From Phaeacidiphilus oryzae TH49 (GTDB lineage Bacteria; Actinomycetota; Actinomycetes; Streptomycetales; Streptomycetaceae): 64,000 nt of DNA. Of this stretch, positions 25,067-34,998 are shown piece after piece. The stretch covers positions 4,348,055 through 4,412,054 of the forward strand of contig NZ_JQMQ01000005.1 in the NCBI RefSeq assembly GCF_000744815.1, read 5' to 3'. Under the pieces are notes generated by a model. That model had not been told where the DNA came from and did not search any database. It saw only the letters and a program-made list of their open reading frames with translations. A program made the position numbers and the translations under genes. Positions within the stretch are counted from its first letter, which is position 1, and every line of letters starts with the position of its first letter.

Positions 25067-26239
25067 GTGGACCTGTTCGAGTACCAGGCGAGGGACCTCT
25101 TCGCCAAGCACGGTGTACCGGTGCTGGATGGTGAAGTCATTGACACGCCTGAGGCCGCGCGTGCGGTCGCGGAGCGCTTCGGCGGCAAGGCCGTGGTCAA
25201 GGCCCAGGTGAAGGTCGGTGGCCGAGGCAAGGCCGGCGGCGTGAAGCTGGCCGCCGACCCGGAGGACGCGGTCGCCAAGGCCGGGCAGATCCTCGGCATG
25301 GACATCAAGGGCCACACCGTGCACAAGGTGATGCTGGCCCAGACCGCGGACATCAAGGAGGAGTACTACGTCTCCTTCCTGCTGGACCGCACCAACCGGA
25401 CCTTCCTGGCGATGGCCTCCGTCGAGGGCGGTGTGGAGATCGAGGTCGTCGCCGCGGAGAAGCCCGAGGCGCTGGCCAAGATCCCGGTGGACGCCGTCGA
25501 GGGCGTGACCGAGGCCAAGGCCCGCGAGATCGTCGAGGCCGCGAAGTTCCCGGCCGAGATCGCCGACCAGGTCGTGGCGACCCTGCAGAAGCTGTGGGAG
25601 GTCTTCGTCAAGGAAGACGCCCTGCTGGTCGAGGTCAACCCGCTGGTCAAGACCGGCGACGGCAAGATCATCGCGCTGGACGGCAAGGTCTCCCTGGACG
25701 CCAACGCCGAGTTCCGCCAGCCGGAGCACGCCGCGCTGGAGGACAAGGCCGCCGCGAACCCGCTTGAGGCGAAGGCCAAGGAGAAGGGCCTCAACTACGT
25801 CAAGCTGGACGGCGAGGTCGGCATCATCGGCAACGGCGCGGGTCTCGTGATGAGCACCCTGGACGTCGTGGCCTACGCGGGCGAGGCGCACAACGGCGTC
25901 AAGCCGGCCAACTTCCTCGACATCGGCGGCGGCGCGTCCGCCGAGGTGATGGCCAACGGCCTGGAGGTCATCCTCGGCGACCCGGACGTCAAGTCCGTCT
26001 TCGTCAACGTCTTCGGCGGCATCACCGCCTGCGACGCGGTGGCCAACGGCATCGTCCAGGCCCTGGACCTGCTGAAGTCCAAGGGCGAGGACGTCACCAA
26101 GCCGCTGGTCGTCCGGCTGGACGGCAACAACGCCGCGCTGGGTCGGAAGATCCTCGACGACGCCAACCACCCGCTGGTGCAGCGCGTGGACACGATGGAC
26201 GGCGCGGCCGACAAGGCCGCCGAGCTGGCTGCTAAGTAA
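25067..26239 (+). CDS. sucC: Succinyl-CoA synthetase (ADP-forming) beta subunit
   Basis: A 390-aa ATP-grasp subunit of the TCA-cycle enzyme that makes ATP from succinyl-CoA. It starts [19 protein letters not shown] and carries [15 protein letters not shown] (nucleotide binding), [20 protein letters not shown] (Mg2+), [15 protein letters not shown] and [18 protein letters not shown]. Length is standard. The start is a GTG at 25067 with AAGGA about 10 nt upstream. sucD follows after 22 bp. The roughly 450-bp upstream region holds the decamer array, the Crp-like site and a weak -10. Confidence 0.98.
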   Translation: MDLFEYQARDLFAKHGVPVLDGEVIDTPEAARAVAERFGGKAVVKAQVKVGGRGKAGGVKLAADPEDAVAKAGQILGMDIKGHTVHKVMLAQTADIKEEYYVSFLLDRTNRTFLAMASVEGGVEIEVVAAEKPEALAKIPVDAVEGVTEAKAREIVEAAKFPAEIADQVVATLQKLWEVFVKEDALLVEVNPLVKTGDGKIIALDGKVSLDANAEFRQPEHAALEDKAAANPLEAKAKEKGLNYVKLDGEVGIIGNGAGLVMSTLDVVAYAGEAHNGVKPANFLDIGGGASAEVMANGLEVILGDPDVKSVFVNVFGGITACDAVANGIVQALDLLKSKGEDVTKPLVVRLDGNNAALGRKILDDANHPLVQRVDTMDGAADKAAELAAK

Positions 26240-26261
26240 GGGACGAGGGACTCACCACACC

Positions 26262-27146
26262 ATGGCTATCTTCCTCACCAAGGACAGCAAGGTCATCGTC
26301 CAGGGCATGACCGGCTCCACCGGCATGAAGCACACCAAGCTCATGCTGGCCGACGGCACGAACATCGTCGGTGGCGTCAACCCGCGCAAGGCGGGCACCA
26401 AGGTCGACTTCGACGGCACCGAGGTGCCGGTCTTCGGGACGGTCAAGGAGGCGATGGAGGCCACCGGCGCCGACGTCACCGTGATCTTCGTCCCGGAGAA
26501 GTTCACCAAGGACGCGGTCATCGAGGCGATCGACGCCGAGATCCCGCTGGCCGTCGTGATCACCGAGGGCATCGCGGTCCACGACTCCGCGACGTTCTGG
26601 GCGCACGCGCAGCACAAGGGCAACAAGACGCGGATCATCGGCCCGAACTGCCCGGGTCTGATCACCCCCGGTCAGTCCAACGTGGGCATCATCCCCGGCG
26701 ACATCACCAAGCCGGGGCGGATCGGGCTCGTCTCCAAGTCGGGCACGCTGACCTACCAGATGATGTACGAGCTGCGGGACATCGGCTTCTCGTCCGCGGT
26801 CGGCATCGGCGGCGACCCGATCATCGGGACCACCCACATCGACGCCCTGGCGGCGTTCGAGGCGGACCCCGAGACCGACCTGATCGTCATGATCGGTGAG
26901 ATCGGCGGCGACGCGGAGGAGCGCGCGGCGGACTTCATCAAGGCGAACGTGACGAAGCCGGTCGTCGGGTACGTGGCCGGATTCACCGCGCCGGAGGGCA
27001 AGACCATGGGGCACGCGGGGGCGATCGTCTCCGGGTCCTCGGGTACCGCCCAGGCGAAGAAGGAAGCGCTGGAGGCCGCGGGGGTCAAGGTCGGCAAGAC
27101 GCCGTCCGAGACGGCGCGGCTGGCGCGCGAGGCGCTGAACGGCTGA
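26262..27146 (+). CDS. sucD: Succinyl-CoA synthetase alpha subunit
   Basis: A 294-aa subunit carrying the CoA site and the phosphohistidine. [19 protein letters not shown] and GGVNPRKAG form the CoA-binding Rossmann part. [20 protein letters not shown] and [15 protein letters not shown] are conserved, and the phosphorylated His is residue about 251 in [12 protein letters not shown]. It is the second gene of the sucCD operon. A GC-palindrome terminator candidate lies 58 bp after the stop. Confidence 0.98.
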   Translation: MAIFLTKDSKVIVQGMTGSTGMKHTKLMLADGTNIVGGVNPRKAGTKVDFDGTEVPVFGTVKEAMEATGADVTVIFVPEKFTKDAVIEAIDAEIPLAVVITEGIAVHDSATFWAHAQHKGNKTRIIGPNCPGLITPGQSNVGIIPGDITKPGRIGLVSKSGTLTYQMMYELRDIGFSSAVGIGGDPIIGTTHIDALAAFEADPETDLIVMIGEIGGDAEERAADFIKANVTKPVVGYVAGFTAPEGKTMGHAGAIVSGSSGTAQAKKEALEAAGVKVGKTPSETARLAREALNG

Positions 27147-27203
27147 GGCCGGCGGAGTCGTCGCTGCGGCGGCGCTGCGATCCGCTCCCCTCGGGGGGCG
27201 GGT

Positions 27204-27225
27204 GGCGGCGCCGCCGCGGTCTTTT
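27204..27225 (+). terminator. Probable sucCD terminator
   Basis: The perfect palindrome GGCGGCGCCGCC (27204-27215) is followed by GCGGTCTTTT, a short T-run. It lies between the convergent sucD and sigma-like genes. Confidence 0.45.
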
Positions 27226-27248
27226 CTCCCCCTGCTCCGAGGTGGCGG

Positions 27249-27291
27249 GGGCGCGCAGTCCGCGCCCCTTGCCTGCGCCTGCGGCGCTGCG
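27249..27291. repeat. Degenerate copy of the GCGCAGTTCCCCGCGCCCC box
   Basis: GGGCGCGCAGTCCGCGCCCC followed by CTGCGCCTGCGGCGCTGCG repeats, with small losses, the element at 688-730. It is non-coding and lies between convergent genes, the same setting as the first copy. Confidence 0.45.
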
Positions 27292-27319
27292 TTCGGCGGG
27301 GTCGCCGGGTGCGCGCTGC

Positions 27320-28291
27320 TCAGTGCGGGGGGAGCGGGGGCCACTGGGGAGGGGCGGGCGGCCGGTGGGGGGCGCACGGGGGCGTGGGCAGGGGTCGGAT
27401 CTGTCCAGGGCAGGTGGGCGGAGAGGGACGGAGGGGGGTCAGGGGCGGGAGGGTGAAGGCGGGGGCCGGGAGGACCGTCTGCTGGAGGCGGACGGCCTGG
27501 GCGATGGGGACGTGGGGAGGCGGGGGCGGCCAGGCGGTGGCGAAGAGGGCCGTGGTGGCGGCGAGGGTCGCGGCCGCGGCCGTGGTGGGGAGCCAGGACT
27601 GGGCGCGGCCGGTGCGGCGGACCCGGCCCACCGGGACGTGCGGGACCTCGTTGGGGCAGGCCCGGGCCGCCGCCGCGCGCAGCCGCGCGCCCAGCGCCGG
27701 GCCGAAGTCGGCGGACTGCCAGTCGGTGCCGAGCAGCGTCGGCAGCCGGAGGGCCAGCAGCGCGCGCGATCTGATCACCCGTCCGCAGGTCGCCGCGGTG
27801 GTGGCCTCCACCTCGCGGGCGGTCTGAGCCCAGGTCAGGCCGAGGGCGTCGTGGAGGACGAGGGCGCGGCGGTACGGCCGGGGGAGGCGGAGGAGCGCGC
27901 CGAGGAGCATCCGGTCCTCGCCCGTGAGACCAGGCTCGTCCGGTGTCAGCCGGCGCTCCAGACGGTACGTCAGCGCGTGGAGGCGGGTGGAGTCGAGGAA
28001 CTCGCGGATCGCGATGCCGTGCATCTCCCGCGGGCCGCCCGGCCGCCAGGGCGAGAGCGCCAGGTCGAAGGCGCGGGCGCGGACCCATCCCTCCGGTGAG
28101 GCGTCGGACCCGACCGCGGCCCAGCCGCGGGCTGCCAGGCCGAAGGCCCTGTGCGCCGCCTGACGTGCGCGTTCTCGGTTCGCGGTGACCAGGTACACCT
28201 GCCGGACCACGCGGTCCACGCTGTGGTGGTAGAGCAGTTCGAAGCCGGTCGGGGACTCGAGGTCGGAGACATATTTCCTGACGAACCGCAT
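27320..28291 (-). CDS. Sigma-factor-like protein with C-terminal membrane segment
   Basis: A 323-aa protein. An N-terminal sigma region 2-like part (about 12-75, FELLYHHSVDRVVRQVYLVTANRERARQ) is followed by a region 4-like helix-turn-helix (about 125-180, LRLPRPYRRALVLHDALGLTWAQTAREVE). One predicted membrane helix comes next (about 238-255, TTAAAATLAATTALFATAW), then a Pro-rich tail of about 60 residues. The ATG at 28291 (MRFVRKYVSDLES) is chosen; a TTG at 28321 is possible. A membrane-tethered ECF-like factor or degenerate sigma derivative fits. The usual region 2.4 residues are not evident, so promoter recognition is uncertain. Its position after sucCD is conserved in streptomycetes as I recall. 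Confidence 0.7.
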   Translation of the reverse strand: MRFVRKYVSDLESPTGFELLYHHSVDRVVRQVYLVTANRERARQAAHRAFGLAARGWAAVGSDASPEGWVRARAFDLALSPWRPGGPREMHGIAIREFLDSTRLHALTYRLERRLTPDEPGLTGEDRMLLGALLRLPRPYRRALVLHDALGLTWAQTAREVEATTAATCGRVIRSRALLALRLPTLLGTDWQSADFGPALGARLRAAAARACPNEVPHVPVGRVRRTGRAQSWLPTTAAAATLAATTALFATAWPPPPPHVPIAQAVRLQQTVLPAPAFTLPPLTPLRPSPPTCPGQIRPLPTPPCAPHRPPAPPQWPPLPPH

Positions 28292-28369
28292 ATAGGCATG
28301 ATTCGCGACACGGGCCCGCAACGCTCATGTTCTTGGGCGTATCGGGTGTTCTTGGCACCATGAGCCGAC

Positions 28370-30178
28370 ATGGCCAACCAACCGCAGCAGCTCCCCACCG
28401 GTGGTCCCCGTAGCCGCCCGGCGTCCTGGGCGCCGGCGCCCGTGCTGCGCAGACTCCCGGGCCTGCTGGCCGTCCTGCCGCCGCTGCTGAAGGGCGCGTT
28501 CGACGGGGCGGCAGCGGCGCTCGGGGGCCTCGCGCTGCTCTTCGCGCCGGTGTATGTGCTCTGGATCATCAGTCCCGATCTCTCCGGCGGAGCCGGCTCG
28601 GTGCTGAGGACGGCCACCTGCCTCTGGTTCTACGGGCACGGCGCCGCCCTCTGGCGGACCGGCGTCGACGGCGCCCCGGTCCCGGTGGGCGTGACCCCGC
28701 TGCTCCTCAGCGCGCTCTTCGCGGTGCTGCTGCGGCGGGCCGCGGTACGCGCGGACGCGCGCGGCAGGGCGCCGGCCGCCGCCGCGCTGGCACCGGCCGC
28801 CGGCTACCTCGCCGTCGGGCTCCTCGCCCGGGCCGCATGGGTGACGGGCGGTCAGGGCGGGCTGTCGGTACGGGGCATGACGGGCGCGGGCTGGCTGGTG
28901 GCCTGGGTGGCCGTACTGGTCGGCGGCCCGCAGCTGCGCCGGCTGCGCGGGCCGCTGCTCGACCGGGCGGCCCGCTGGGGCTGGTACCGCCGGGTCGGCG
29001 GTGACGGCCGCGTGGAGGCGTGCGCCGAATGTCTGCGCGACGCCGTGCGCGCCGCCTGCGCCGGAGCGCTGGCGCTGCTCGCGGCGGGCGCGGCGGTGTG
29101 GCTGGTGGCCGTGCTGGCCCACCTCGGCGGCGGGGGGCGGATCGCCGGGCACCTCGCGCCGGATCTCTCCGGACGGCTGGCGCTGCTGCTCCTCTGCGCG
29201 CTCTTCGCGCCGAACGCGGCGGTGGCCGGTTCGGCGGCGGCGGTCGGCGCCGGGTTCCAGGTGCCGGGCGGCGGACTGATCGCGTTCCCGCTGCTGGGCG
29301 CCGTGCCCGGCGGGAGGGTGGACGGCAGCGGCGGTCTCGGGCTGGTGCTGGGTCCCGATCTGGGGGCGGGCCTCGGATTCGTCCTCGGTCCTGCGACGCC
29401 GGCGGCGCTGGCCGCCGGGGTGGTGGTCGGGCTCTTCGCGCGCCGGGCGGGCCGGCTGCGCGCGGCCCTGGCCCGGGCGCTGCTCGCGGCGGCCGGAGTC
29501 GGCCTGCTGGCCGGGGCCGGCGCCTGGGCGGCCGGGGGCGCCCTGGGGGTGAGCGCCCTCGCCTGGGTGGGGCCTCCGCCGCTTGCCACCGGGCTGTGCG
29601 CGGCGATGTGGACGGTGCTCGCCGGGGTGCCCGCGACGGTGGTCGCGCGGGGCGGACTGCGGGCGCTCGATCCGTCCTGGCTGCTGCGCCGTGAGACATG
29701 GGCGGGGATGCGGATCGGAAGCGGGTTCACATCCGCGTCCGGGGCGGGTGCCGGTTCCGATTCCGGGGCCGGTTCCGGTTCCGGGGCCGCCTTCCGGCTG
29801 CGGCTCGGGCTCCGTGAGCGGTTGACGCGGCGTCAGGAGGCGGGCGCGGTCGAGGCCGAGGGGCCGGGCGCGGCGGTGGGCGGCCCGGGTCCGGCGGCGG
29901 ACGCGAAGGAAGAGCGGACGGCCGCGCGGCCCGCCCGGCCCGCGCGCGGATTCGACCCGACGCTGGGCGGAGCACTCGGGGGCGGCCTCGCCGACGAACT
30001 GGGCGCCGCGCTGGGTGACCTCGGTGGCCTGGGCGGCCTGGACGGTCTGGACGGTCTGGACGAGCTGGACGACGAGGACGCCCCGCCGCTGCGGGACGAG
30101 CGGACCTCGCGGCTGGGCGGCTGGCGGACCGCCCTGCGGGATCAGGCCTGGCGCCTCGGCTCCCGGCCGCGCCGCTGA
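28370..30178 (+). CDS. DUF6350 family integral membrane protein
   Basis: A 602-aa membrane protein with many predicted helices over the first about 430 residues (for example LGGLALLFAPVYVLWIISPDL, VTPLLLSALFAVLLRRAAV, LALLAAGAAVWLVAVLAHL) and a long disordered, Gly/Ala/Asp-rich cytoplasmic tail containing short LDGLDELDDEDA repeats. The pattern matches DUF6350, conserved next to purN in actinobacteria. The ATG at 28370 has no clear Shine-Dalgarno sequence. Function unknown; no transporter motif recognised. It is divergent from the sigma-like gene (78-bp gap), which suggests shared control. Confidence 0.82.
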   Translation: MANQPQQLPTGGPRSRPASWAPAPVLRRLPGLLAVLPPLLKGAFDGAAAALGGLALLFAPVYVLWIISPDLSGGAGSVLRTATCLWFYGHGAALWRTGVDGAPVPVGVTPLLLSALFAVLLRRAAVRADARGRAPAAAALAPAAGYLAVGLLARAAWVTGGQGGLSVRGMTGAGWLVAWVAVLVGGPQLRRLRGPLLDRAARWGWYRRVGGDGRVEACAECLRDAVRAACAGALALLAAGAAVWLVAVLAHLGGGGRIAGHLAPDLSGRLALLLLCALFAPNAAVAGSAAAVGAGFQVPGGGLIAFPLLGAVPGGRVDGSGGLGLVLGPDLGAGLGFVLGPATPAALAAGVVVGLFARRAGRLRAALARALLAAAGVGLLAGAGAWAAGGALGVSALAWVGPPPLATGLCAAMWTVLAGVPATVVARGGLRALDPSWLLRRETWAGMRIGSGFTSASGAGAGSDSGAGSGSGAAFRLRLGLRERLTRRQEAGAVEAEGPGAAVGGPGPAADAKEERTAARPARPARGFDPTLGGALGGGLADELGAALGDLGGLGGLDGLDGLDELDDEDAPPLRDERTSRLGGWRTALRDQAWRLGSRPRR

Positions 30179-30182
30179 GGTC

Positions 30183-31382
30183 TCACTCGGCCGACGAGGC
30201 GGCCTGGGCGAAGTAGGGGCGCAGCGGCTGCGGCAGCAGGCTGGTGCAGCCGCTCCTGGTCTGCTGGGTCAGGGCGTCCTGGACGCAGTCGAAGTACGGC
30301 TTGTACGCGAGGTGGACGGTGAAGTAGCCGCCGACCATCACCAGGCCGAGGAGCGCGGCGAGCAGTCCGGCCATCGCCGCCGGGGCCTGCGGCTTCACCG
30401 GCGGGGCGGGCATCGGCTGCCAGCCGGGCCGCGCCACGGGGTACGGCGGGCGCTGCTGCTGGGCCTGGGGCTGGGCCTGGGCCTGGGGCTGGGCCGGGGC
30501 CTGGGGCCGGCCGGGCTGCCCGGTGCCGGGCTGGGGCGGGACCCGGGCGCCGCCCTGCGCCGCCTGGTCCGGCTTGGCCTCGCCGTCCTTGCGCGGCGCG
30601 TTCGGCGCCCCACGCAGCGCGCTGACGCTCCAGTAGAGGGCGAGCGCGGCCAGCAGCAGGGTCAGGTACGGCACCCCGAGGATGAAGAAGAAGACCCCCC
30701 ACATGCCGCTGAACAGCGCGTACCGGGCCCGGCGCTGGGCCGGGTCGGTGGGGTCGAAGGACGGCTGCGGGCCCCGCGGGGGGTACTGGCCGGGGCCGCC
30801 GGGGCGCTGGCCCTGACCGGGGCCCAGCTTGCCGCCCTGCCAGCCGGGCGACCAGGGGTGCGGCGGCGGCACCGGAGGGCGGTTGGGGTGCCGGCGCGGG
30901 GGCGTCCCGGTGCCGCCCGCGCCCGGTCGTCCGCCGCGCGCCGGTCGTCCGCCGCGCGAGCCTCCGTCTGTGCCTGTGCCTGTGCCCCTGCCCGGGCCTC
31001 CACCCGTACCGGAGGGGCGTGGTGACGGGCCGTCAGGGCCTCCAGAGGATCCCGAGGACCCCGAACCGGCCGCGGAGCCGTCCTCGTCCGCGGACTGGGT
31101 GCTCACCGGGTGGCGCGGCTGCCAGGGGCGGACGGGGGCGTCCTTGGCCGGCGGGGCGAACGGGTCCTGCCGCCGCTCCTCCGACCACACCACGCCGCCG
31201 AGCCCGCCGAAGGCGCCGAGCCCGCCGACGGCGCCGGGCGCGAGCACGGGCCGCGGCAGCAACGGCGGGCGGCCGGCCCCTGGGACCCGGGCCTCGCGCC
31301 CACCCCCGTCGGCTGGTGCGCCGGAGGCGGTGCGGAGGGGGCGTCCGGTCCCTCGGGAGACTGCCGTCTGACCGCTGATCAT
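30183..31382 (-). CDS. Pro/Gly-rich membrane protein, unknown function
   Basis: About 399 aa if ATG 31382 is used (ATG 31442 is also possible). A long disordered Gly/Pro/Arg-rich N-terminal half ends in FDPTDPAQRRARYALFSG. Two close membrane segments follow (MWGVFFFILGVPYLTLLLAALALYW), then a Pro/Gln linker (AQPQAQAQPQAQ) and a third membrane segment (MAGLLAALLGLVMVGGYFTV). The extracellular C-terminus has two Cys (YFDCVQDALTQQTRSGCTSLL). Proteins of this kind sit between DUF6350 and purN in many Streptomyces. Convergent with DUF6350 with only 4 bp between the stops. Confidence 0.65.
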   Translation of the reverse strand: MISGQTAVSRGTGRPLRTASGAPADGGGREARVPGAGRPPLLPRPVLAPGAVGGLGAFGGLGGVVWSEERRQDPFAPPAKDAPVRPWQPRHPVSTQSADEDGSAAGSGSSGSSGGPDGPSPRPSGTGGGPGRGTGTGTDGGSRGGRPARGGRPGAGGTGTPPRRHPNRPPVPPPHPWSPGWQGGKLGPGQGQRPGGPGQYPPRGPQPSFDPTDPAQRRARYALFSGMWGVFFFILGVPYLTLLLAALALYWSVSALRGAPNAPRKDGEAKPDQAAQGGARVPPQPGTGQPGRPQAPAQPQAQAQPQAQQQRPPYPVARPGWQPMPAPPVKPQAPAAMAGLLAALLGLVMVGGYFTVHLAYKPYFDCVQDALTQQTRSGCTSLLPQPLRPYFAQAASSAE

Positions 31383-31717
31383 CGTGTCTGCCGCACTCCC
31401 ACGTCCATCGCCGGCCCGCCAGGACCGTTCCGTCACGACCATTCCCGCCGCGTCGGGACCACCTTCTCACCCTCCGCCACGCGTGCGGGGCCCGGCCTCC
31501 CGGTGCGCCGCCGGTATCGTTGCTTACGGCCGGGGAGCCCGCATCGTTCCCGGAGGCTCCCGCGAACCGCTCTCCGGCGGGCTCTGCCCGCCGGCTCTCC
31601 GCGTCGCAGTGCAGCGCGCGTAGATTGCCGAAGCGGGTGCCGGTATGTCGGAATGTGCGCGAACAGTCGAGTGGTCGCGGGGTTCCCGCGCCCTGTCGCG
31701 AAGGATCGGGAAACATC
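31383..31717. other. Divergent region upstream of purN
   Basis: About 335 bp between the membrane-protein gene and purN. TAGATT (31621-31626) is a possible -10 for purN but has no matching -35. A long open frame runs through the region in the purN frame, but its codon use and composition look non-coding. I see no riboswitch-like conserved block. Confidence 0.3.
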
Positions 31718-32485
31718 TTGAGCGAAAGCGACGTGAGCGGCGCGAGCAGCACGAGCGCCCAGGCCACGGCGGGCTATCCGGCCGTCCGACCGGGGCCCGC
31801 CCGGATCGTGGTGCTGGTCTCCGGCTCCGGAACCAACCTCCAGGCGCTGCTGGACGCCTGCGCCGACGAGGGCTACGGCGCGCGGGTGGTGGCGGTCGGC
31901 GCGGACCGGGACGGGATCGCGGGCCTGGAGCGCGCCGAGCGCGCCGGCGTGCCCACCTTCGTCCACCGGCTCAAGGACTTCACCGAACGCGCCGACTGGG
32001 ACCGGGCGCTGCTCGACTCGGTGACCTCGTACCGGCCCGACCTGGTGGTCACCGCGGGCTTCATGAAGATCCTCGGACTGCCGTTCATCGACCGGTTCCA
32101 CGGGCGGATCGTCAACACCCACCCCGCCCTGCTGCCCGCCTTCCCCGGCGCCCACGGAGTCCGGGACGCCCTCGCGTACGGGGCGAAGGTCACCGGCTGC
32201 ACGGTCCACCTGGTCGACGGAGGGGTGGACACCGGGCCGGTGCTCGCCCAGGGGACGGTCGAGGTGACCGACGCCGACCACGAGGACGGCGGCGAGGCGC
32301 TGCACGAGCGGATCAAGGGCGTCGAACGGCGCCTGCTGGTGGACGTCGTGGGCCGGCTGGCCCGGGAGGGCCACCGGGTCGAGGGACGCCGGGTGCTGCT
32401 GCCCTACCGGCCCTCCGGCGAGGAACTGCCGTCCGGCGAGGACCGGCCCTCCGGCGAGAACCCGCCCTCCGGCGAAGGCGCCTGA
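31718..32485 (+). CDS. purN: Phosphoribosylglycinamide formyltransferase 1
   Basis: A 255-aa enzyme that uses 10-formyl-THF to formylate GAR in purine synthesis. It shows IVVLVSGSGTNLQALLDAC, a FMKILGLPFIDRF block, the catalytic NTHPALLPAFPGAHG and HLVDGGVDTGPVLAQ. The start is uncertain: TTG 31718 follows AAGGA at 31701, and GTG 31733 is an alternative. The C-terminus is extended by a four-fold PSGE repeat (32410-32475) absent from typical PurN. purH follows after 62 bp, so the two form a purine operon that consumes two formyl-THF. Confidence 0.94.
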   Translation: MSESDVSGASSTSAQATAGYPAVRPGPARIVVLVSGSGTNLQALLDACADEGYGARVVAVGADRDGIAGLERAERAGVPTFVHRLKDFTERADWDRALLDSVTSYRPDLVVTAGFMKILGLPFIDRFHGRIVNTHPALLPAFPGAHGVRDALAYGAKVTGCTVHLVDGGVDTGPVLAQGTVEVTDADHEDGGEALHERIKGVERRLLVDVVGRLAREGHRVEGRRVLLPYRPSGEELPSGEDRPSGENPPSGEGA

Positions 32486-32547
32486 CGGGCCGTCAGTGCC
32501 GTGAATGAGTTTTCCGACAGCTTCAACTGCATCGAGGGAAGAGCGGA

Positions 32548-34134
32548 ATGAGCCCCGACGACAACCGACGTGACGAGAACCGACGCCCGATCCGCCGCGC
32601 GCTGGTCAGCGTCTACGACAAGACCGGTCTGGAAGAGCTGGCCAAGGGCCTCCACGAGGCCGGGGTCGAGCTCGTCTCGACCGGCTCCACCGCCGCCCGG
32701 ATCGCCGGCGCCGGCGTCCCGGTCACCAAGGTCGAGGAGCTGACCGGCTTCCCCGAGTGCCTGGACGGCCGGGTCAAGACCCTCCACCCGCGGGTGCACG
32801 CCGGGATCCTCGCCGATCTGCGGCTGGAGGCCCACCGGGCGCAGCTGGAGGAGCTCGGCGTGGCGCCGTTCGAGCTGGTGGTGGTCAACCTCTACCCGTT
32901 CCAGCAGACCGTGGACTCCGGGGCCGGCCCCGACGAGTGCGTCGAGCAGATCGACATCGGCGGCCCGAGCATGGTCCGCGCCGCCGCCAAGAACCACCCC
33001 TCGGTGGCCGTGGTGACCTCGCCCGAGCGGTACGGGGACGTGCTGGCCGCGGTGTCCGCGGGCGGCTTCGACCTGGCCGCGCGGAAGCGGCTGGCCGCCG
33101 AGGCCTTCGCCCACACCGCCGCCTACGACGTGGCGGTGGCCGGCTGGTTCGCCCGCGACTACGCGCCGGCGGACGACGCGGCCTTCCCCGAGTTCCTGGG
33201 CTCGACCTTCACCCGGCAGTCGGTGCTCCGCTACGGCGAGAACCCGCACCAGGCCGCCGCGCTGTACAGCGACGGCTCCCACTCCGGTCTGGCGGCGGCC
33301 GAGCAGCTGCACGGCAAGGAGATGTCCTACAACAACTACCAGGACACCGACGCCGCCCGGCGGGCCGCCTACGACCACGCCGAGCCCTGCGTGGCGATCA
33401 TCAAGCACGCCAACCCGTGCGGGATCGCGATCGCGGTCGAGGGCGAGACCATCGCCGACGCCCACCGCAAGGCGCACGCCTGCGACCCGGTCTCCGCCTT
33501 CGGCGGGGTCATCGCGGTCAACCGGCCGGTCTCCAAGGAGATGGCCGAGCAGGTCGCGGAGATCTTCACCGAGGTGATCGTCGCCCCGGCGTACGAGGAC
33601 GGCGCGGTCGAGGCGCTGCAGCGCAAGAAGAACATCCGGATCCTGGTCGCCCCCGGCGAGCCGTGCAACCGGATCGAGTACCGCCAGGTGAGCGGCGGGC
33701 TGCTAACCCAGCAGGTGGACCGGGTCGACGCGGACGGCGACGACCCGGCGAACTGGACGCTGGCGACCGGCGAGGCGCTGCCCGCCGAGGAGCTGAAGTC
33801 GCTCGCCTTCGCCTGGAAGGCCTGCCGGGCCGTCAAGTCCAACGCGATCCTGCTGGCCAAGGACGGCGCCTCGGTCGGCGTCGGAATGGGCCAGGTCAAC
33901 CGGGTCGACTCGGCGAAGCTCGCGGTCGAGCGGGCGGGGGAGCGGGCGGCCGGCTCGTTCGCCGCCTCGGACGCGTTCTTCCCGTTCCCGGACGGTCTCG
34001 AGGTGCTGATCGCGGCCGGCGTGAAGGCGGTCGTCCAGCCGGGCGGCTCGGTCCGCGACGAACTGGTCGTCGAGGCCGCCGAGAAGGCCGGGCTGACCAT
34101 GTACTTCACCGGTACCCGGCACTTCTTCCACTGA
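32548..34134 (+). CDS. purH: Bifunctional AICAR transformylase / IMP cyclohydrolase
   Basis: A 528-aa enzyme for the last two steps to IMP. The N-terminal IMP cyclohydrolase domain (about 15-210) has [39 protein letters not shown] and NLYPF. The C-terminal AICAR transformylase domain has [13 protein letters not shown], the catalytic Lys-His pair in IIKHANPCG, and [17 protein letters not shown] (ZMP) is its substrate, and the ZMP/ZTP pool is what the riboswitch upstream of glyA senses. The ATG at 32548 follows GGGAAGAG. A strong terminator follows at 34186. Confidence 0.98.
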   Translation: MSPDDNRRDENRRPIRRALVSVYDKTGLEELAKGLHEAGVELVSTGSTAARIAGAGVPVTKVEELTGFPECLDGRVKTLHPRVHAGILADLRLEAHRAQLEELGVAPFELVVVNLYPFQQTVDSGAGPDECVEQIDIGGPSMVRAAAKNHPSVAVVTSPERYGDVLAAVSAGGFDLAARKRLAAEAFAHTAAYDVAVAGWFARDYAPADDAAFPEFLGSTFTRQSVLRYGENPHQAAALYSDGSHSGLAAAEQLHGKEMSYNNYQDTDAARRAAYDHAEPCVAIIKHANPCGIAIAVEGETIADAHRKAHACDPVSAFGGVIAVNRPVSKEMAEQVAEIFTEVIVAPAYEDGAVEALQRKKNIRILVAPGEPCNRIEYRQVSGGLLTQQVDRVDADGDDPANWTLATGEALPAEELKSLAFAWKACRAVKSNAILLAKDGASVGVGMGQVNRVDSAKLAVERAGERAAGSFAASDAFFPFPDGLEVLIAAGVKAVVQPGGSVRDELVVEAAEKAGLTMYFTGTRHFFH

Positions 34135-34185
34135 CCGGGGCCGGAAGGCCGGAAGACGCGGGAAACCGCGGAAGACGCGGGAAAC

Positions 34186-34219
34186 GCGGCGGGCGCGGCC
34201 GAAGGGCCGCGCCCGCCGC
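34186..34219. terminator. Strong bidirectional terminator purH / RDD gene
   Basis: A perfect 15-bp stem, GCGGCGGGCGCGGCC (34186-34200) with its complement at 34205-34219 and a GAAG tetraloop. It lies between the convergent stops of purH (34134) and the RDD gene (34243). Immediately upstream GAAGACGCGGGAAA is duplicated (about 34152-34184). Confidence 0.8.
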
Positions 34220-34242
34220 GCTGTCCGTCCGCTGACGCCGGG

Positions 34243-34998
34243 TCAGCGGGTGCGGACCACCACCGCGCCGGTGATCTTGTCGGCGAAGGTCTGCTTCTTG
34301 GCGTCCCAGATCGGCCACAGGTAGCCGAGGTAGCAGGCGATCCCGTCCACGAAGTGGCAGATCTTCCGGCCTATCGCCAGGCCGAAGCCGAGCGGCTGGG
34401 CGGTGGTCTCCTTGACCACCATGATGCCGAGGGCCTTCTTGCCCGGGGTCTGGCCGGTGGTGCCCTCGCGGTAGCACATCAGCAGGAAGGCGGCGAGGCC
34501 GAGGATCCCGCCGATGACCATCATGATCAGACCGCCCGGCGAGCTGCCGGAGCAGGTGGTCTGGAAGGTGTTCGGGTCGGTGGTGCAGCTCTGCGCGGAG
34601 GCCGCCATCACCGAGCCGATGATGTAGAAGATGACCGGCACGATGCCGAACACCAGGCTGTCCAGCAGGTAGGCGCCGACCTGCAGGCCCCAGTGGCCGT
34701 ACTCGCCGGACGGCGCGGCCTGGCCGGGCGCCGGCGGCGCCGGGTAGCCGCCCGGGGTGCCGTAGCCGCCGTTGCCCGCGTAGGCGTTCGGGTCCGGGTA
34801 GCCGGGGGCGCCGGCCTGCTGCTGGGGGTAGCCGTAGCCGGGCTGGGCGCCGGCCTGCGGGGGCTGCTGCGGGTAGCCGTACGCGGGCTGACCGGCCGGC
34901 GGCTGGCCGGGCGACGCATAGGGGTTGGCGCCCTGCGGGGGCTGCTGGGGCTGCTGGGGTTGGCCGTAGGGGTTGTTCGGGCCGGGCGGGTAGCTCAT
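34243..34998 (-). CDS. RDD family membrane protein with Pro/Tyr/Gln-rich N-terminus
   Basis: A 251-aa protein. The first about 95 residues are a disordered PxxYGYPQQ-type repeat region. An RDD domain follows (about 100-248) with GLQVGAYLLDSLVFGIVPVI, a second membrane segment GLIMMVIGGILGLAAFLLM, TPGKKALGIMVVKE and DKITGAVVV. RDD proteins are small transporters or exchangers of unclear substrate. The RDD Asp (DS in AYLLDSL) is present. Two Cys occur in the extracellular loop (SCTTDPNTFQTTC). It lies downstream of the DUF2752 gene on the same strand (117-bp gap). Confidence 0.88.
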   Translation of the reverse strand: MSYPPGPNNPYGQPQQPQQPPQGANPYASPGQPPAGQPAYGYPQQPPQAGAQPGYGYPQQQAGAPGYPDPNAYAGNGGYGTPGGYPAPPAPGQAAPSGEYGHWGLQVGAYLLDSLVFGIVPVIFYIIGSVMAASAQSCTTDPNTFQTTCSGSSPGGLIMMVIGGILGLAAFLLMCYREGTTGQTPGKKALGIMVVKETTAQPLGFGLAIGRKICHFVDGIACYLGYLWPIWDAKKQTFADKITGAVVVRTR

